A DNA stretch of 35,567 nt, from assembly GCA_003576765.1 (NCBI GenBank), contig QEVP01000027.1, positions 1 to 35,567 on the forward strand. The letters are read 5' to 3'. The stretch's first letter is position 1. Every line of letters begins with the position of its first letter. The notes under the pieces are model-generated. The model saw only the letters and a program-made list of their open reading frames with translations, did no database searches and was not told the origin of the DNA. A program made the position numbers and the translations under genes. The DNA is from Pseudomonadota bacterium. GTDB lineage: Bacteria; Pseudomonadota; Alphaproteobacteria; Rhizobiales; Xanthobacteraceae. Below, one piece after another: positions 1 to 6,991 of the stretch.

Positions 1-674
1 CCGTGCAGCACCAGTTCGACGCCGTGGCGGCGCAGCAGCTCGCGTAGCGCCGGCGCGTCGGTCAGTCGCTTCTGCCAGCGGTCGGCGCCCGACTGCAACG
101 GATGGTGAATCAGCAGCACGCGGCAGGCGCCTTCGGCGCCGAGTTGCGGCAGCAGCCGGTCGAGCGCATCGAGCTGGCGCGCCCCGAGCTGTCCGGTCGC
201 CATCAGGGGCGGTGTCGGCAGAGCCGTCGAGACCCCGATCAGGGCCAGCGGCCCGCGCCGGCGCACGAACGGAAAGGTGGCGAGGCCGGTGGTCGCCGCG
301 TTGTCCCCACGCATGAAATCGGCCCAGTCGCGCTGGTGCAGGTGGCGGGTGGCGCGCACATAGGCGTCGTGATTGCCGGGCACCAGCGTCACGTCGTCCG
401 GTGCCCCAAGCGTGGCCAGCCATGCGGCGGCCGGCGCGAACTCCTCGGTCAGCGCCAGGTTGACGAGATCGCCGGTGACCGCGATGTGGTCGGGGTGCCG
501 TGCGCGGAGGTCGGCGGTCAGAAGCCCGAGCACGTCGCCGTGCTGCACCTTGCGGCGGTTGCGCGTCCAGTTGACGTAACCGAACATGCGCTTGCCGATC
601 AGGTCGCGCGGGCGTGGCCGCGGCAGCGGCGCCAGATGCGGGTCGGACAGATGGGCGAGCACGAAGGGGGTCAT
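1..674 (-). CDS. Metallophosphoesterase (calcineurin-like), 3' end outside window
   Basis: Reading leftward from the ATG at 674 gives an open frame to the window edge (about 224 codons), so the C-terminus is missing. The protein begins MTPFVLAHLSDPHLAPLP. It shows the ordered metal-binding blocks of the calcineurin-like phosphoesterase superfamily: D-x-H in LSDPHL near residue 11, GDLVN near residue 65, GNHD near residue 95, and a late LIHHP histidine. Family members hydrolyse phosphomono- or diesters using a two-metal centre; the exact substrate (cyclic nucleotide, nucleotide sugar or other) cannot be read from this sequence. There is no signal peptide, so it is probably cytoplasmic. It is divergent from the Nudix gene, with under 20 bp between the chosen starts, so any promoters must overlap the coding ends. 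The family call is firm; the specificity is unknown. Confidence 0.85.
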   Translation of the reverse strand, partial: MTPFVLAHLSDPHLAPLPRPRPRDLIGKRMFGYVNWTRNRRKVQHGDVLGLLTADLRARHPDHIAVTGDLVNLALTEEFAPAAAWLATLGAPDDVTLVPGNHDAYVRATRHLHQRDWADFMRGDNAATTGLATFPFVRRRGPLALIGVSTALPTPPLMATGQLGARQLDALDRLLPQLGAEGACRVLLIHHPLQSGADRWQKRLTDAPALRELLRRHGVELVLH

Positions 675-692
675 GATCGGAGTTCTGGCAAG

Positions 693-1223
693 ATGCCTCG
701 GCCGGCGCAAGGCGGTTCCGGCGATGAGGACGTGACGGTGCCGCCCGGCCGGATGCGACGGCGGTTCGAGCCGTGGCTGCGGCGCGGCCTGCATCTTTAC
801 TGGCGCCTGTCCCGCGGCATGACGCTCGGGGTGCGCGCCGTCGTGCTCGACGGCGAGGGCTGCGTCTTCCTGGTGCGGCACGGCTATGTGTCGGGCTGGC
901 ATCTGCCGGGCGGCGGGGTGGAGACCGGCGAGACCTGCCTTGCCGCGCTTCAACGCGAACTGCGCGAGGAAGGGCGCATCGTGCCGACCGAAAAGCCCGA
1001 ACTGCACGGCGTGTTCTTCAACCGCCATGTGTCGCGGCGCGATCACGTCGCGGTCTATGTGGTGCGCCGGTTTATCCGCGACGGCGAGGTCGTGCCCAAT
1101 CGCGAGATCGCCGCCTGCGGGTTTTTCGACGTGGCGAGGCTGCCTGCCGACACCACCGCCGGCACACGACGGCGGATCGCCGAGGTGCTCGGCGCCGCGC
1201 CGGCAAACGAGGACTGGAGCTGA
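693..1223 (+). CDS. Nudix hydrolase
   Basis: This is a 176-residue protein with one Nudix domain. The box reads GGGVETGETCLAALQ then RELREEGRI, so the catalytic REL-x-EE core is present. The usual Gly near the end of the consensus RE-U-x-EE-x-G-U is shifted or replaced (REEGRI). Nudix enzymes hydrolyse a nucleoside diphosphate linked to another group; the substrate here is unknown. ATG 693 was chosen because GGAG lies about 10 nt upstream. GTG 732 and ATG 753 (MRRRFEPW) are possible alternatives, and 753 would start closer to the recognisable domain. The open frame continues far upstream of 693, but that part lies opposite the metallophosphoesterase and is not credible coding. The GNAT gene follows 65 bp downstream on the same strand. 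Confidence 0.85.
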   Translation: MPRPAQGGSGDEDVTVPPGRMRRRFEPWLRRGLHLYWRLSRGMTLGVRAVVLDGEGCVFLVRHGYVSGWHLPGGGVETGETCLAALQRELREEGRIVPTEKPELHGVFFNRHVSRRDHVAVYVVRRFIRDGEVVPNREIAACGFFDVARLPADTTAGTRRRIAEVLGAAPANEDWS

Positions 1224-1288
1224 GGGGCGATGGACCGGACGCCATGCAAGTGCTACCCCGTCCCATCCCTGCGATCCGAAAAGCGCCC

Positions 1289-1813
1289 ATGACCGACCTG
1301 TCCCTGACGATCCTTGCCGAGACGCCGAACGACGCCCGTGCCATCGAGCGGCTGCACGAGCGAACCTTTGGCCCCGGCCGCTTCGTGCTCAGCGCCTACC
1401 GGCTGCGCGAGGACGTCGGCCACCTCTACGACCTGTCGTTCACGGCATGGATCGGGACGCTGCTGGTCGGCTCGGTGCGCCAGCTCCCGATCCGCATCGG
1501 CGAGCATCCGGCGCTGCTGCTCGGGCCGCTGACGGTCGAGCCGCCGTTCCGCGGCCGCGGCATCGGCCGCGCGCTGATGGACCGCGCCCGCGACGAGGCG
1601 CGGGCGCAGGGGCATCGGCTGGTGCTGCTGGTCGGCGACGAGGCCTATTACGGCCGCGTCGGTTTCAAGCGGATTCCGAAGGGCCGCGCCACCATGCCGG
1701 GGCCGGTCGATCCGCGCCGCCTGCTGGTATGCGAACTGGTGGACGGTGCGTTCGAGGGCGTCGCCGGCCCGATCCGGGCCGACTGGTCTTATACTACGGC
1801 TGATGGCCTCTAG
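1289..1813 (+). CDS. GNAT family N-acetyltransferase (YhbS-like)
   Basis: This 174-residue protein has a GNAT fold. The acetyl-CoA-binding motif A is visible as LTVEPPFRGRGIGRAL, with the R-G-x-G-I-G pyrophosphate loop near residues 90-98. It is followed by LVLLVGDEAYYGRVGFKR, the strand and helix typical of YhbS-type predicted acetyltransferases (the YYGRVGF signature). The acceptor substrate cannot be deduced. ATG 1289 starts the domain directly; an in-frame ATG at 1244 would add 15 residues without domain content. It follows the Nudix gene by 65 bp and may share its transcript. The downstream palindromic repeat at 1836-1925 could end transcription. Confidence 0.85.
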   Translation: MTDLSLTILAETPNDARAIERLHERTFGPGRFVLSAYRLREDVGHLYDLSFTAWIGTLLVGSVRQLPIRIGEHPALLLGPLTVEPPFRGRGIGRALMDRARDEARAQGHRLVLLVGDEAYYGRVGFKRIPKGRATMPGPVDPRRLLVCELVDGAFEGVAGPIRADWSYTTADGL

Positions 1814-1835
1814 CCGCTCTAAGCTATCTGCCAAG

Positions 1836-1925
1836 CGTCATGGCCGGGTTTATCCCGGCCATCCACGTCTTTCTTTCTGAAGTGCCGTTAAGACGTGGAT
1901 GCCCGGCACAAGGCCGGGCATGACG
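1836..1925. repeat. Large palindromic intergenic repeat (REP/BIME-like)
   Basis: The left arm (1836-1870) begins CGTCATGGCCGGG and ends CCACGTCT. The right arm (1891-1925) is its near-perfect reverse complement, AGACGTGGATG to GGGCATGACG. Each arm also contains a smaller hairpin (GGCCGGG..CCCGGCC on the left, GCCCGGC..GCCGGGC on the right). Elements of this form (GTCATGGCCGGG..CCACGTCTT) are, to my knowledge, very common in Bradyrhizobium and Rhodopseudomonas intergenic regions. It lies between the convergent ends of the GNAT gene and the TonB receptor, so it may also act as a bidirectional terminator or an RNA 3'-end stabiliser. Confidence 0.85.
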
Positions 1926-1962
1926 ACGCAGGATGTTCGATCCGACCGGCCCGAATCATGCC

Positions 1963-4344
1963 TTAGAACTTGAGGTTGGCAAACAGCCGCACGTTCAGTC
2001 CGGGCATCAGCACTTCGTTCTTGGTGTAGGACACCGCGCTGCGGATCTGCTCGTTGAGCAGGTTGTTGCCGATCACGCCGACGGTCAGTTCGCGCGGACC
2101 GAACGGCGACGGCGCGAGCCTCGTATTGTAACTCACCTCTGCCCGCAGCAGGTTGTAGCCTGCCGTTTCGGTCTCGTTCTCGGCGATGTCGCGTTGCGCG
2201 AAGGCATGCAGCAGGTTGATGCGGGCGAGCCAGTTGGCATCGCGGTAGAAGAAGCCGCCGCCGATCCGCATCGGCGGAATCCGCGGCACGTTGGTGCCGT
2301 CGGTGAAGGTGGCGCGCACCACGTCGAACTGCCCCTCGATGCCGAAGGTGCCGTCGAGCACCGGCGCGACGTCGAGTTGCGCCTGAAACTCGCCGCCGCG
2401 GAAGATCGCGTCGCGCTGGCTGTAGACGGCCTGATTGAGATGATGTGCGTGGCCGTGACCATGATCGTCACCATGGTCGTCGTGACCGCCGTGATCGTCA
2501 TCGTCGTGGTCATCATGGTCGTCATGGGTGTGGCACGAGGCGAAGTCATCGTTGCAGAACGCGCCGGTCAAGCGGCGATAGATGAAGTTGTTGAAGCGCG
2601 TATAGAACGCTGTCGCCTCGAACCGGAACGGCCCCTTGGACCGGCGCAAGCCGATTTCGACCGATTGCGCGGTTTCCATCTTGAGATTGGGGTTGCCGAT
2701 GTCGAAGGTGCCGGTGGCATGGTGGCCGCCGCGTGAAAACAGTTCGGCCGGCTTCGGCGCGCGTTCGACATGCTGCCCGGTGAGGCTGAACACGAGATCG
2801 CCCGGCAGGTCGTGTAATAGGCCGATGCTGCCGCTGATCGGCGTGAACGACAGGTCGCGCCCGAGCGCCGATTGCGCTGCCCCGTCGGGCAGGAAGCCGG
2901 CCGGGAAATCCGGCATGCGCCCGTTCAGCCAGACATGCTCGATGCGGCCCGCGACCTGCGCCCGCGTCGCCGGCGTGAAGGCGAACTCGTTGAACAGATA
3001 GGCGGCGACGCGCGAATTGCTGTTGGGATCGAACAGGCCGTTGTAGAGCGCGCCGGGATTTTCAGGGCTCGATGCGGTGAGATCCTGATGGCCGCCCTGC
3101 ACGCCGAGCGCGGTGGTGACGCGGGCTCCGCCGAGATCGTAAGGGACGAACTGCATTTCGAACCGGCCCTCGAACGAGCGGTCGGTAAACGTCTGGTGGA
3201 CGCCGTCGCTCGCTGGATCGTCGGCGTCTTCCAGCCCGCGCTCATCGTGCTTGTAGTCGGTCGCGCCGAGCCATAGCCGCATCACGTCGATCAGCGGCGA
3301 ATCCGGGCGGTACTCGCCCTTGACGTTGACGCGGGTCTGGCGGGCGTCGATACGCTCGTTGAGTTCGGCGCCGTGCTCGCCGGGGATGTGGTAGAGCGAA
3401 TTGTTGTGCGCGATCGAGGCGCCGATGAAGCCGCCGTCGAACAGGTACGAGCCGCCGACCGAGCCGCCGTAGCTGCGCGTCGACGAATTGGCCTGCCGAC
3501 CGCCCGGATGCGACGGATCGTCGAGATAGGGATTGCCCGGCACCGCGTAGTCGCGGGTCGAGCGGCCATAGGCGTCGGCATGGATCGCGACGTTGTTGCC
3601 GCCTGCGTCGAGCAGCACGCCGGTCTCCACGCCGCTGTCGACGCTGGAGACTGCCGAGCGGGTTTCGACGTTGACGCAGCCGCCGGGCGGCGGCGCTACC
3701 TTGTAGCCATAGGTCTGCCATGGCGTCGGGCCGCACGGCAGCCGGTCGGGAATGCGGCTGTTGCTGGCGCTGACCACGCCGCCGATCGCGGTCGAGCCGT
3801 AGCGGAGCGCCGCGGGCCCGCGGATCACTTCGATCTGGTCGGCCGCCAGCGGATCGATCGGCACAAAATGGTCTTCACCGAGATCGGAGACGCCGCCGTT
3901 GCCGAGGCCGTTCTCGACAATGCCGACGCGGTTGACGTCGAGGCCGCGGATGACCGGGCGGCTGGCGCCGCCGGGCGCGAAGCTCGAGCCGGTGATGCCG
4001 GGCTTGCCGAACAACAGGTCGCCGAGCGTCGCGGTGCCGTCGCGGCGCAATTCCTCGTTGGGCACCACGGTGACGGTGGCGAACTGGTCGGTGACGACCG
4101 GCAGCACGCCGCGCTGCGGGGCGGTCTCGACCGGTGCGGAGGCGGTGGGGGCCGGTGTCGTCGCGGGCGCAGCGTGATGCGGCGCGCGGTGCCGGGCGAT
4201 CGGGCTCGGCGCCGTCACGGTGATTTCGGGCAGGGTCGTGTCGAGCGATTGTGCCGGGGCCTGGGAGGCCGAGCCCAACAGGGCGGCGCTGACGAACAGA
4301 ACGGCAGCCGGCGTGCGGCTGCCCGAAGGCAGGAGAGGGGTCAT
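1963..4344 (-). CDS. znuD: TonB-dependent receptor, ZnuD-like zinc receptor
   Basis: This 793-residue outer-membrane receptor begins with a signal peptide (MTPLLPSGSRTPAAVLFVSAALLGS.., cleavage near AQS). A plug domain follows: LGDLLFGKPGITGSSF, PVIRGLDVNRVGIVENGLG and IEVIRGPAALRYGSTAIGGVV. A 22-strand-type barrel ends in a terminal Phe (LFANLKF). At about residues 601-634 (2440-2540) is a loop almost wholly of His and Asp (repeats of HDDH, HGHGHAHH). His-rich extracellular loops are the hallmark of ZnuD-type zinc receptors, so Zn2+ (or another soft divalent metal) is the likely cargo. ATG 4344 is preferred to 4362 because AGGA lies 8-9 nt upstream. It follows a small CxxC/His-containing gene by 73 bp, with a Zur-like palindrome upstream of both, so repression by zinc-loaded Zur is inferred. 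Confidence 0.88.
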   Translation of the reverse strand: MTPLLPSGSRTPAAVLFVSAALLGSASQAPAQSLDTTLPEITVTAPSPIARHRAPHHAAPATTPAPTASAPVETAPQRGVLPVVTDQFATVTVVPNEELRRDGTATLGDLLFGKPGITGSSFAPGGASRPVIRGLDVNRVGIVENGLGNGGVSDLGEDHFVPIDPLAADQIEVIRGPAALRYGSTAIGGVVSASNSRIPDRLPCGPTPWQTYGYKVAPPPGGCVNVETRSAVSSVDSGVETGVLLDAGGNNVAIHADAYGRSTRDYAVPGNPYLDDPSHPGGRQANSSTRSYGGSVGGSYLFDGGFIGASIAHNNSLYHIPGEHGAELNERIDARQTRVNVKGEYRPDSPLIDVMRLWLGATDYKHDERGLEDADDPASDGVHQTFTDRSFEGRFEMQFVPYDLGGARVTTALGVQGGHQDLTASSPENPGALYNGLFDPNSNSRVAAYLFNEFAFTPATRAQVAGRIEHVWLNGRMPDFPAGFLPDGAAQSALGRDLSFTPISGSIGLLHDLPGDLVFSLTGQHVERAPKPAELFSRGGHHATGTFDIGNPNLKMETAQSVEIGLRRSKGPFRFEATAFYTRFNNFIYRRLTGAFCNDDFASCHTHDDHDDHDDDDHGGHDDHGDDHGHGHAHHLNQAVYSQRDAIFRGGEFQAQLDVAPVLDGTFGIEGQFDVVRATFTDGTNVPRIPPMRIGGGFFYRDANWLARINLLHAFAQRDIAENETETAGYNLLRAEVSYNTRLAPSPFGPRELTVGVIGNNLLNEQIRSAVSYTKNEVLMPGLNVRLFANLKF

Positions 4345-4417
4345 GTCGGAATCCTGATGCAAGCGGTGACCGCCTCGCCGTCATGCCGGCGAAGGCGGCC
4401 GAAAGAGGCGGCAGGCG

Positions 4418-4789
4418 TCAGGATCGCGGTGGAGCGCGGGGTTGGAAGCCGGCACAGCAGCGGGCCGGCTCAATGAGGGGAGCGCGCAGGGCGGCGAGCG
4501 GTACACGGACCGTTGCCTGCGCCGGCAACGTCGGCGGCGCGGCTGTCAGGCCGGTCGCCGCCTGCGCAATGACCAGGCAGTCCGGGCAGAGAGTGCCGGG
4601 AGGGTGCTGGTGGTCCGATGAGGGAGACGCGTCGTGAGTGTCGGCGTCGTGCTGGGCGTGGGCGGCAACGCGGTCGTGACCGGTCAGCTCGCCGGCGTGG
4701 GTGTGGCCAAGCGTCAGCGCAAGCTGCAGCGCCATCGCCATCAGCGACAGCCCGACCCCCAGCCCGATCCGGTGGCGAAACCACCTCAT
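4418..4789 (-). CDS. DUF2946-like small membrane/periplasmic protein
   Basis: This 123-residue protein has an N-terminal hydrophobic segment (about residues 8-28, GLGVGLSLMAMALQLALTLG), followed by a His-rich stretch with HTHAGE, HAQHDADTHD and SSDHQH. A CPDC motif (LCPDCLVIAQAA) comes next, then a Pro/Ala-rich tail ending in another Cys pair (RCC). The arrangement of one membrane anchor, histidines and CxxC matches DUF2946-type proteins found beside metal-related TonB receptors. A metal-handling role in the envelope is inferred. It lies upstream of the ZnuD-like receptor on the same strand and directly behind the candidate Zur operator, so it is probably the first gene of a zinc-responsive unit. 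The ribosome site is weak (GGGG just before ATG 4789). Confidence 0.7.
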   Translation of the reverse strand: MRWFRHRIGLGVGLSLMAMALQLALTLGHTHAGELTGHDRVAAHAQHDADTHDASPSSDHQHPPGTLCPDCLVIAQAATGLTAAPPTLPAQATVRVPLAALRAPLIEPARCCAGFQPRAPPRS

Positions 4790-4837
4790 GCCCCACGCCC
4801 CCGTGCCGCGCCGGGGTGCCCGGCGGGTCCTACGAAC

Positions 4838-4857
4838 TGTAACAGTATAACATTACA
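4838..4857. promoter_or_regulatory. Candidate Zur operator
   Basis: The 20-bp AT-rich imperfect palindrome TGTAACAGTATAACATTACA (TGTAA-N10-TTACA, 14 of 20 positions symmetric) stands out in GC-rich DNA. It lies 49 bp upstream of the DUF2946-like start. It resembles the alphaproteobacterial Zur box, which is built around GTTATA/TATAAC half sites. With the zinc-type receptor downstream, this supports zinc-dependent repression. The assignment is inferred from pattern and context. Confidence 0.6.
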
Positions 4858-4921
4858 CGGGCAGGAGGTTGTCAAGCAGCGCCGGGACGTGGCCGCCGCC
4901 GTTGTCGCTATATGAACGAGG

Positions 4922-6988
4922 CTACCGGCCTTCGCGCAGCCAGGTGGCGCCGAGCGCGCTGATCAGCAGCAACAGGCCGATGGCGCCGGCAAACATCGGC
5001 AGCACGCCGATGCCGCGCACCACGCTCGCCTCGCGCATGCGCACCCCGAGCCAGCCGTCGCCGTGGAATCCGCGCGTGCTGTGCACCGGCGCGATCCGCG
5101 GCACCTCGACGCTGCCGCCGCCCGCTTCCGCAACCCTCCGGACGTCGCCGCCGGCGGCCCGTGCGAGCGGCCGCAGCGTCTCGGTGGTCGCCGTATCATT
5201 AAAAAATTCCTTCGGGTTGGTCGGGCCGATATTGATCAGCGCTTTCAGCGTGCCGTCGGTCGCCGCCCACAGCCCCAGTTCGTCGGCGGGCGTGGAAGCG
5301 CGCCACAGTCCGGGCTCGGCGACCTTCGGCGTCAGTTCGCGCGTGGTGCCGGAGGGTGAGGTCACGGTGATCGGCGCGACTGTCTCGCCCATGGTCTGGC
5401 GCGACGCCACCAGCGTGCGGCCGCTTGCCTCCAGCCGCAGCGCTTCCTCTTCGAGATCGGGCTGCTTCATCAGCCAGTGCGAGGTCCGCCGCAACAGGTC
5501 GAGGTGCGGGCCGCCGCCCTCGAAGCCGCGCGCCCACAGCCAGATGTGATCCGACAGGATCAGCGCGACACGGCCCTCTCCGAACCGCGACAGCACCAGA
5601 AGCGGCTTGCCGTCGCCTTCCATCACCGGCGGCGTTGCCACGTTACGCGTGTCGATAAGGCGGAAGAAATGGCTCCAGTGCGGCGGCTCGCTATCGGCAC
5701 CGGCGAGCCCGCGCGTCACCGGGTGGCGCTTGCCGGTTTCGCTGAGGCGCGCCACGAACGCCTTCTCGGTGACGCCGACCGGCTCCGCCGGCAGCACCGA
5801 ATCGAGCGGCGTGCGCCAGATGCTGGTGGCGGAGGCGTAATCGGGCCCGGCCGAGATCAGCACCGCGCCGCCGCGCCGCACATAGCGGGCGATGTTGTCG
5901 AAATAGGCGATCGGCAGCACGCCCTGGCGCGAGTAGCGGTCGAGGATGATGAGCTGAAACTCGTTGATCTTTTGCTGGAACAGTTCGCGCGTCGGAAACG
6001 CGATCAGCGACAGTTCGTTGATCGGCGTGCCGTCCTGCTTCTCCGGCGGGCGCAGGATGGTGAAGTGGACGAGATCGACGCTCGGGTCGGACTTCAGCAG
6101 GTTGCGCCAGGTGCGTTCGCCGGCATGCGGCTCGCCGGAAACCAGCAGCACGCGCAGCTTGTCGCGCACGCCGTCGATCGACACCACGGCGCGGTTGTTG
6201 ACGCGGGTGAGTTCGCCCTCGAGCGGCGACGCCTCGATCTCGACGATGTTCGGCCCCGCGTGCGGGATATCGACCGTGATCTCGACGCGTTCGCCGCTGG
6301 TCACCGTGCGCTTGCTCAGTTCTTCGCCGTCACGCCGCACCGTGACCTCGGCGCGCTCGCCGCTGACGCCCTGATCGTCGAGGCGGTAGCTGATGGCCTG
6401 CTGCTGACCGACGATGCCGAAGCGCGGCGCGGCGACGATGGCGATGCGGCGGTCGCGCTCGCGGCTCTGGCCGGTGATCAGCGCGTGCAGAGGCGCCGTG
6501 AAGCCGAGCGCTTCGGGGTTGGCCGGGATGTCGTGGACGCGGCCATCGGTGATGAGGAAGGCGCCGGCGATACGGTCGGCGGGCACGTCGGACAGCGTGG
6601 TGGCGAGCGCGCTGAACAGCTTTGTGCCGTCGGTTTCGCCGTCGGCGTGGGCCGCCTCGACGGTGCGCACCTCAAGTCCCTTGATGGCTCTCAGCCGCTC
6701 GACCAGCGCCTCGCTCGCCGCGTCCGTCTCGCGCGTGCGCTCGCCGAAATTCTGGCTCGGGCTTCTGTCCACCACAACGGCGGCGACCGAGGCCAGTGGC
6801 TCGCGATCCTCGCGGGTGAAGGAGGGGTTGGCGAGCGCAAGCCAGATCAGCGCCATCGCCGCGATGCGCAACAGCGCGCCGCGCGAGCGGCCAAACAGCA
6901 GCACCAGCGCGATGACGCCGATGATGGCGGCCGCGATCCACAGCGCCGGCAGCGGAACGAGGGGAGCGAATGCGATGCTGTATTGCAT
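4922..6988 (-). CDS. Membrane protein with glutamine-amidotransferase-like (GATase1-like) domain
   Basis: This 688-residue protein has two N-terminal membrane helices (about residues 13-30 and 38-55). A VWA-like region follows with VVVDRSPSQNF and FLITDGRVHD, then a long beta-rich part. Near residues 335-400 is a segment typical of the GATase1-like family (LIILDRYSRQGVLP, YVRRGGAVLISAGPDYA), and the protein ends in one C-terminal helix. It is the last gene of the moxR operon, starting 3 nt after the upstream stop. A role in envelope integrity or stress is inferred from operon type only. Around residues 594-604 the translation reads KEFFNDTATTE. The underlying DNA (5179-5206) is an exact 22-nt Illumina P5 adapter match plus an A/T run, so the local sequence is probably an assembly artefact, although the frame stays open. 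Confidence 0.8.
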   Translation of the reverse strand: MQYSIAFAPLVPLPALWIAAAIIGVIALVLLFGRSRGALLRIAAMALIWLALANPSFTREDREPLASVAAVVVDRSPSQNFGERTRETDAASEALVERLRAIKGLEVRTVEAAHADGETDGTKLFSALATTLSDVPADRIAGAFLITDGRVHDIPANPEALGFTAPLHALITGQSRERDRRIAIVAAPRFGIVGQQQAISYRLDDQGVSGERAEVTVRRDGEELSKRTVTSGERVEITVDIPHAGPNIVEIEASPLEGELTRVNNRAVVSIDGVRDKLRVLLVSGEPHAGERTWRNLLKSDPSVDLVHFTILRPPEKQDGTPINELSLIAFPTRELFQQKINEFQLIILDRYSRQGVLPIAYFDNIARYVRRGGAVLISAGPDYASATSIWRTPLDSVLPAEPVGVTEKAFVARLSETGKRHPVTRGLAGADSEPPHWSHFFRLIDTRNVATPPVMEGDGKPLLVLSRFGEGRVALILSDHIWLWARGFEGGGPHLDLLRRTSHWLMKQPDLEEEALRLEASGRTLVASRQTMGETVAPITVTSPSGTTRELTPKVAEPGLWRASTPADELGLWAATDGTLKALINIGPTNPKEFFNDTATTETLRPLARAAGGDVRRVAEAGGGSVEVPRIAPVHSTRGFHGDGWLGVRMREASVVRGIGVLPMFAGAIGLLLLISALGATWLREGR
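5179..5206. other. Probable sequencing-adapter insertion (Illumina P5) inside CDS
   Basis: On the minus strand, 5200-5179 reads AATGATACGGCGACCACCGA followed by GA. This is 22 consecutive bases of the Illumina P5 adapter. It is preceded by six T residues, the same context (FFNDTATTE in translation) known from adapter-contaminated protein records. Beyond it the sequence returns to normal GC-rich coding (..TLRPLARAAGG). The six-base A/T run and the AATGATA stretch are unlike the surrounding base composition. The real bases here are probably missing or replaced. Confidence 0.8.
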
Positions 6989-6991
6989 GGC

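Noticed and set aside
102..692. Long plus-strand open frame in front of the Nudix domain
   Set aside because: It lies opposite the metallophosphoesterase, whose motifs are clear, and its translation is Arg/Gly/His-rich with no family features.
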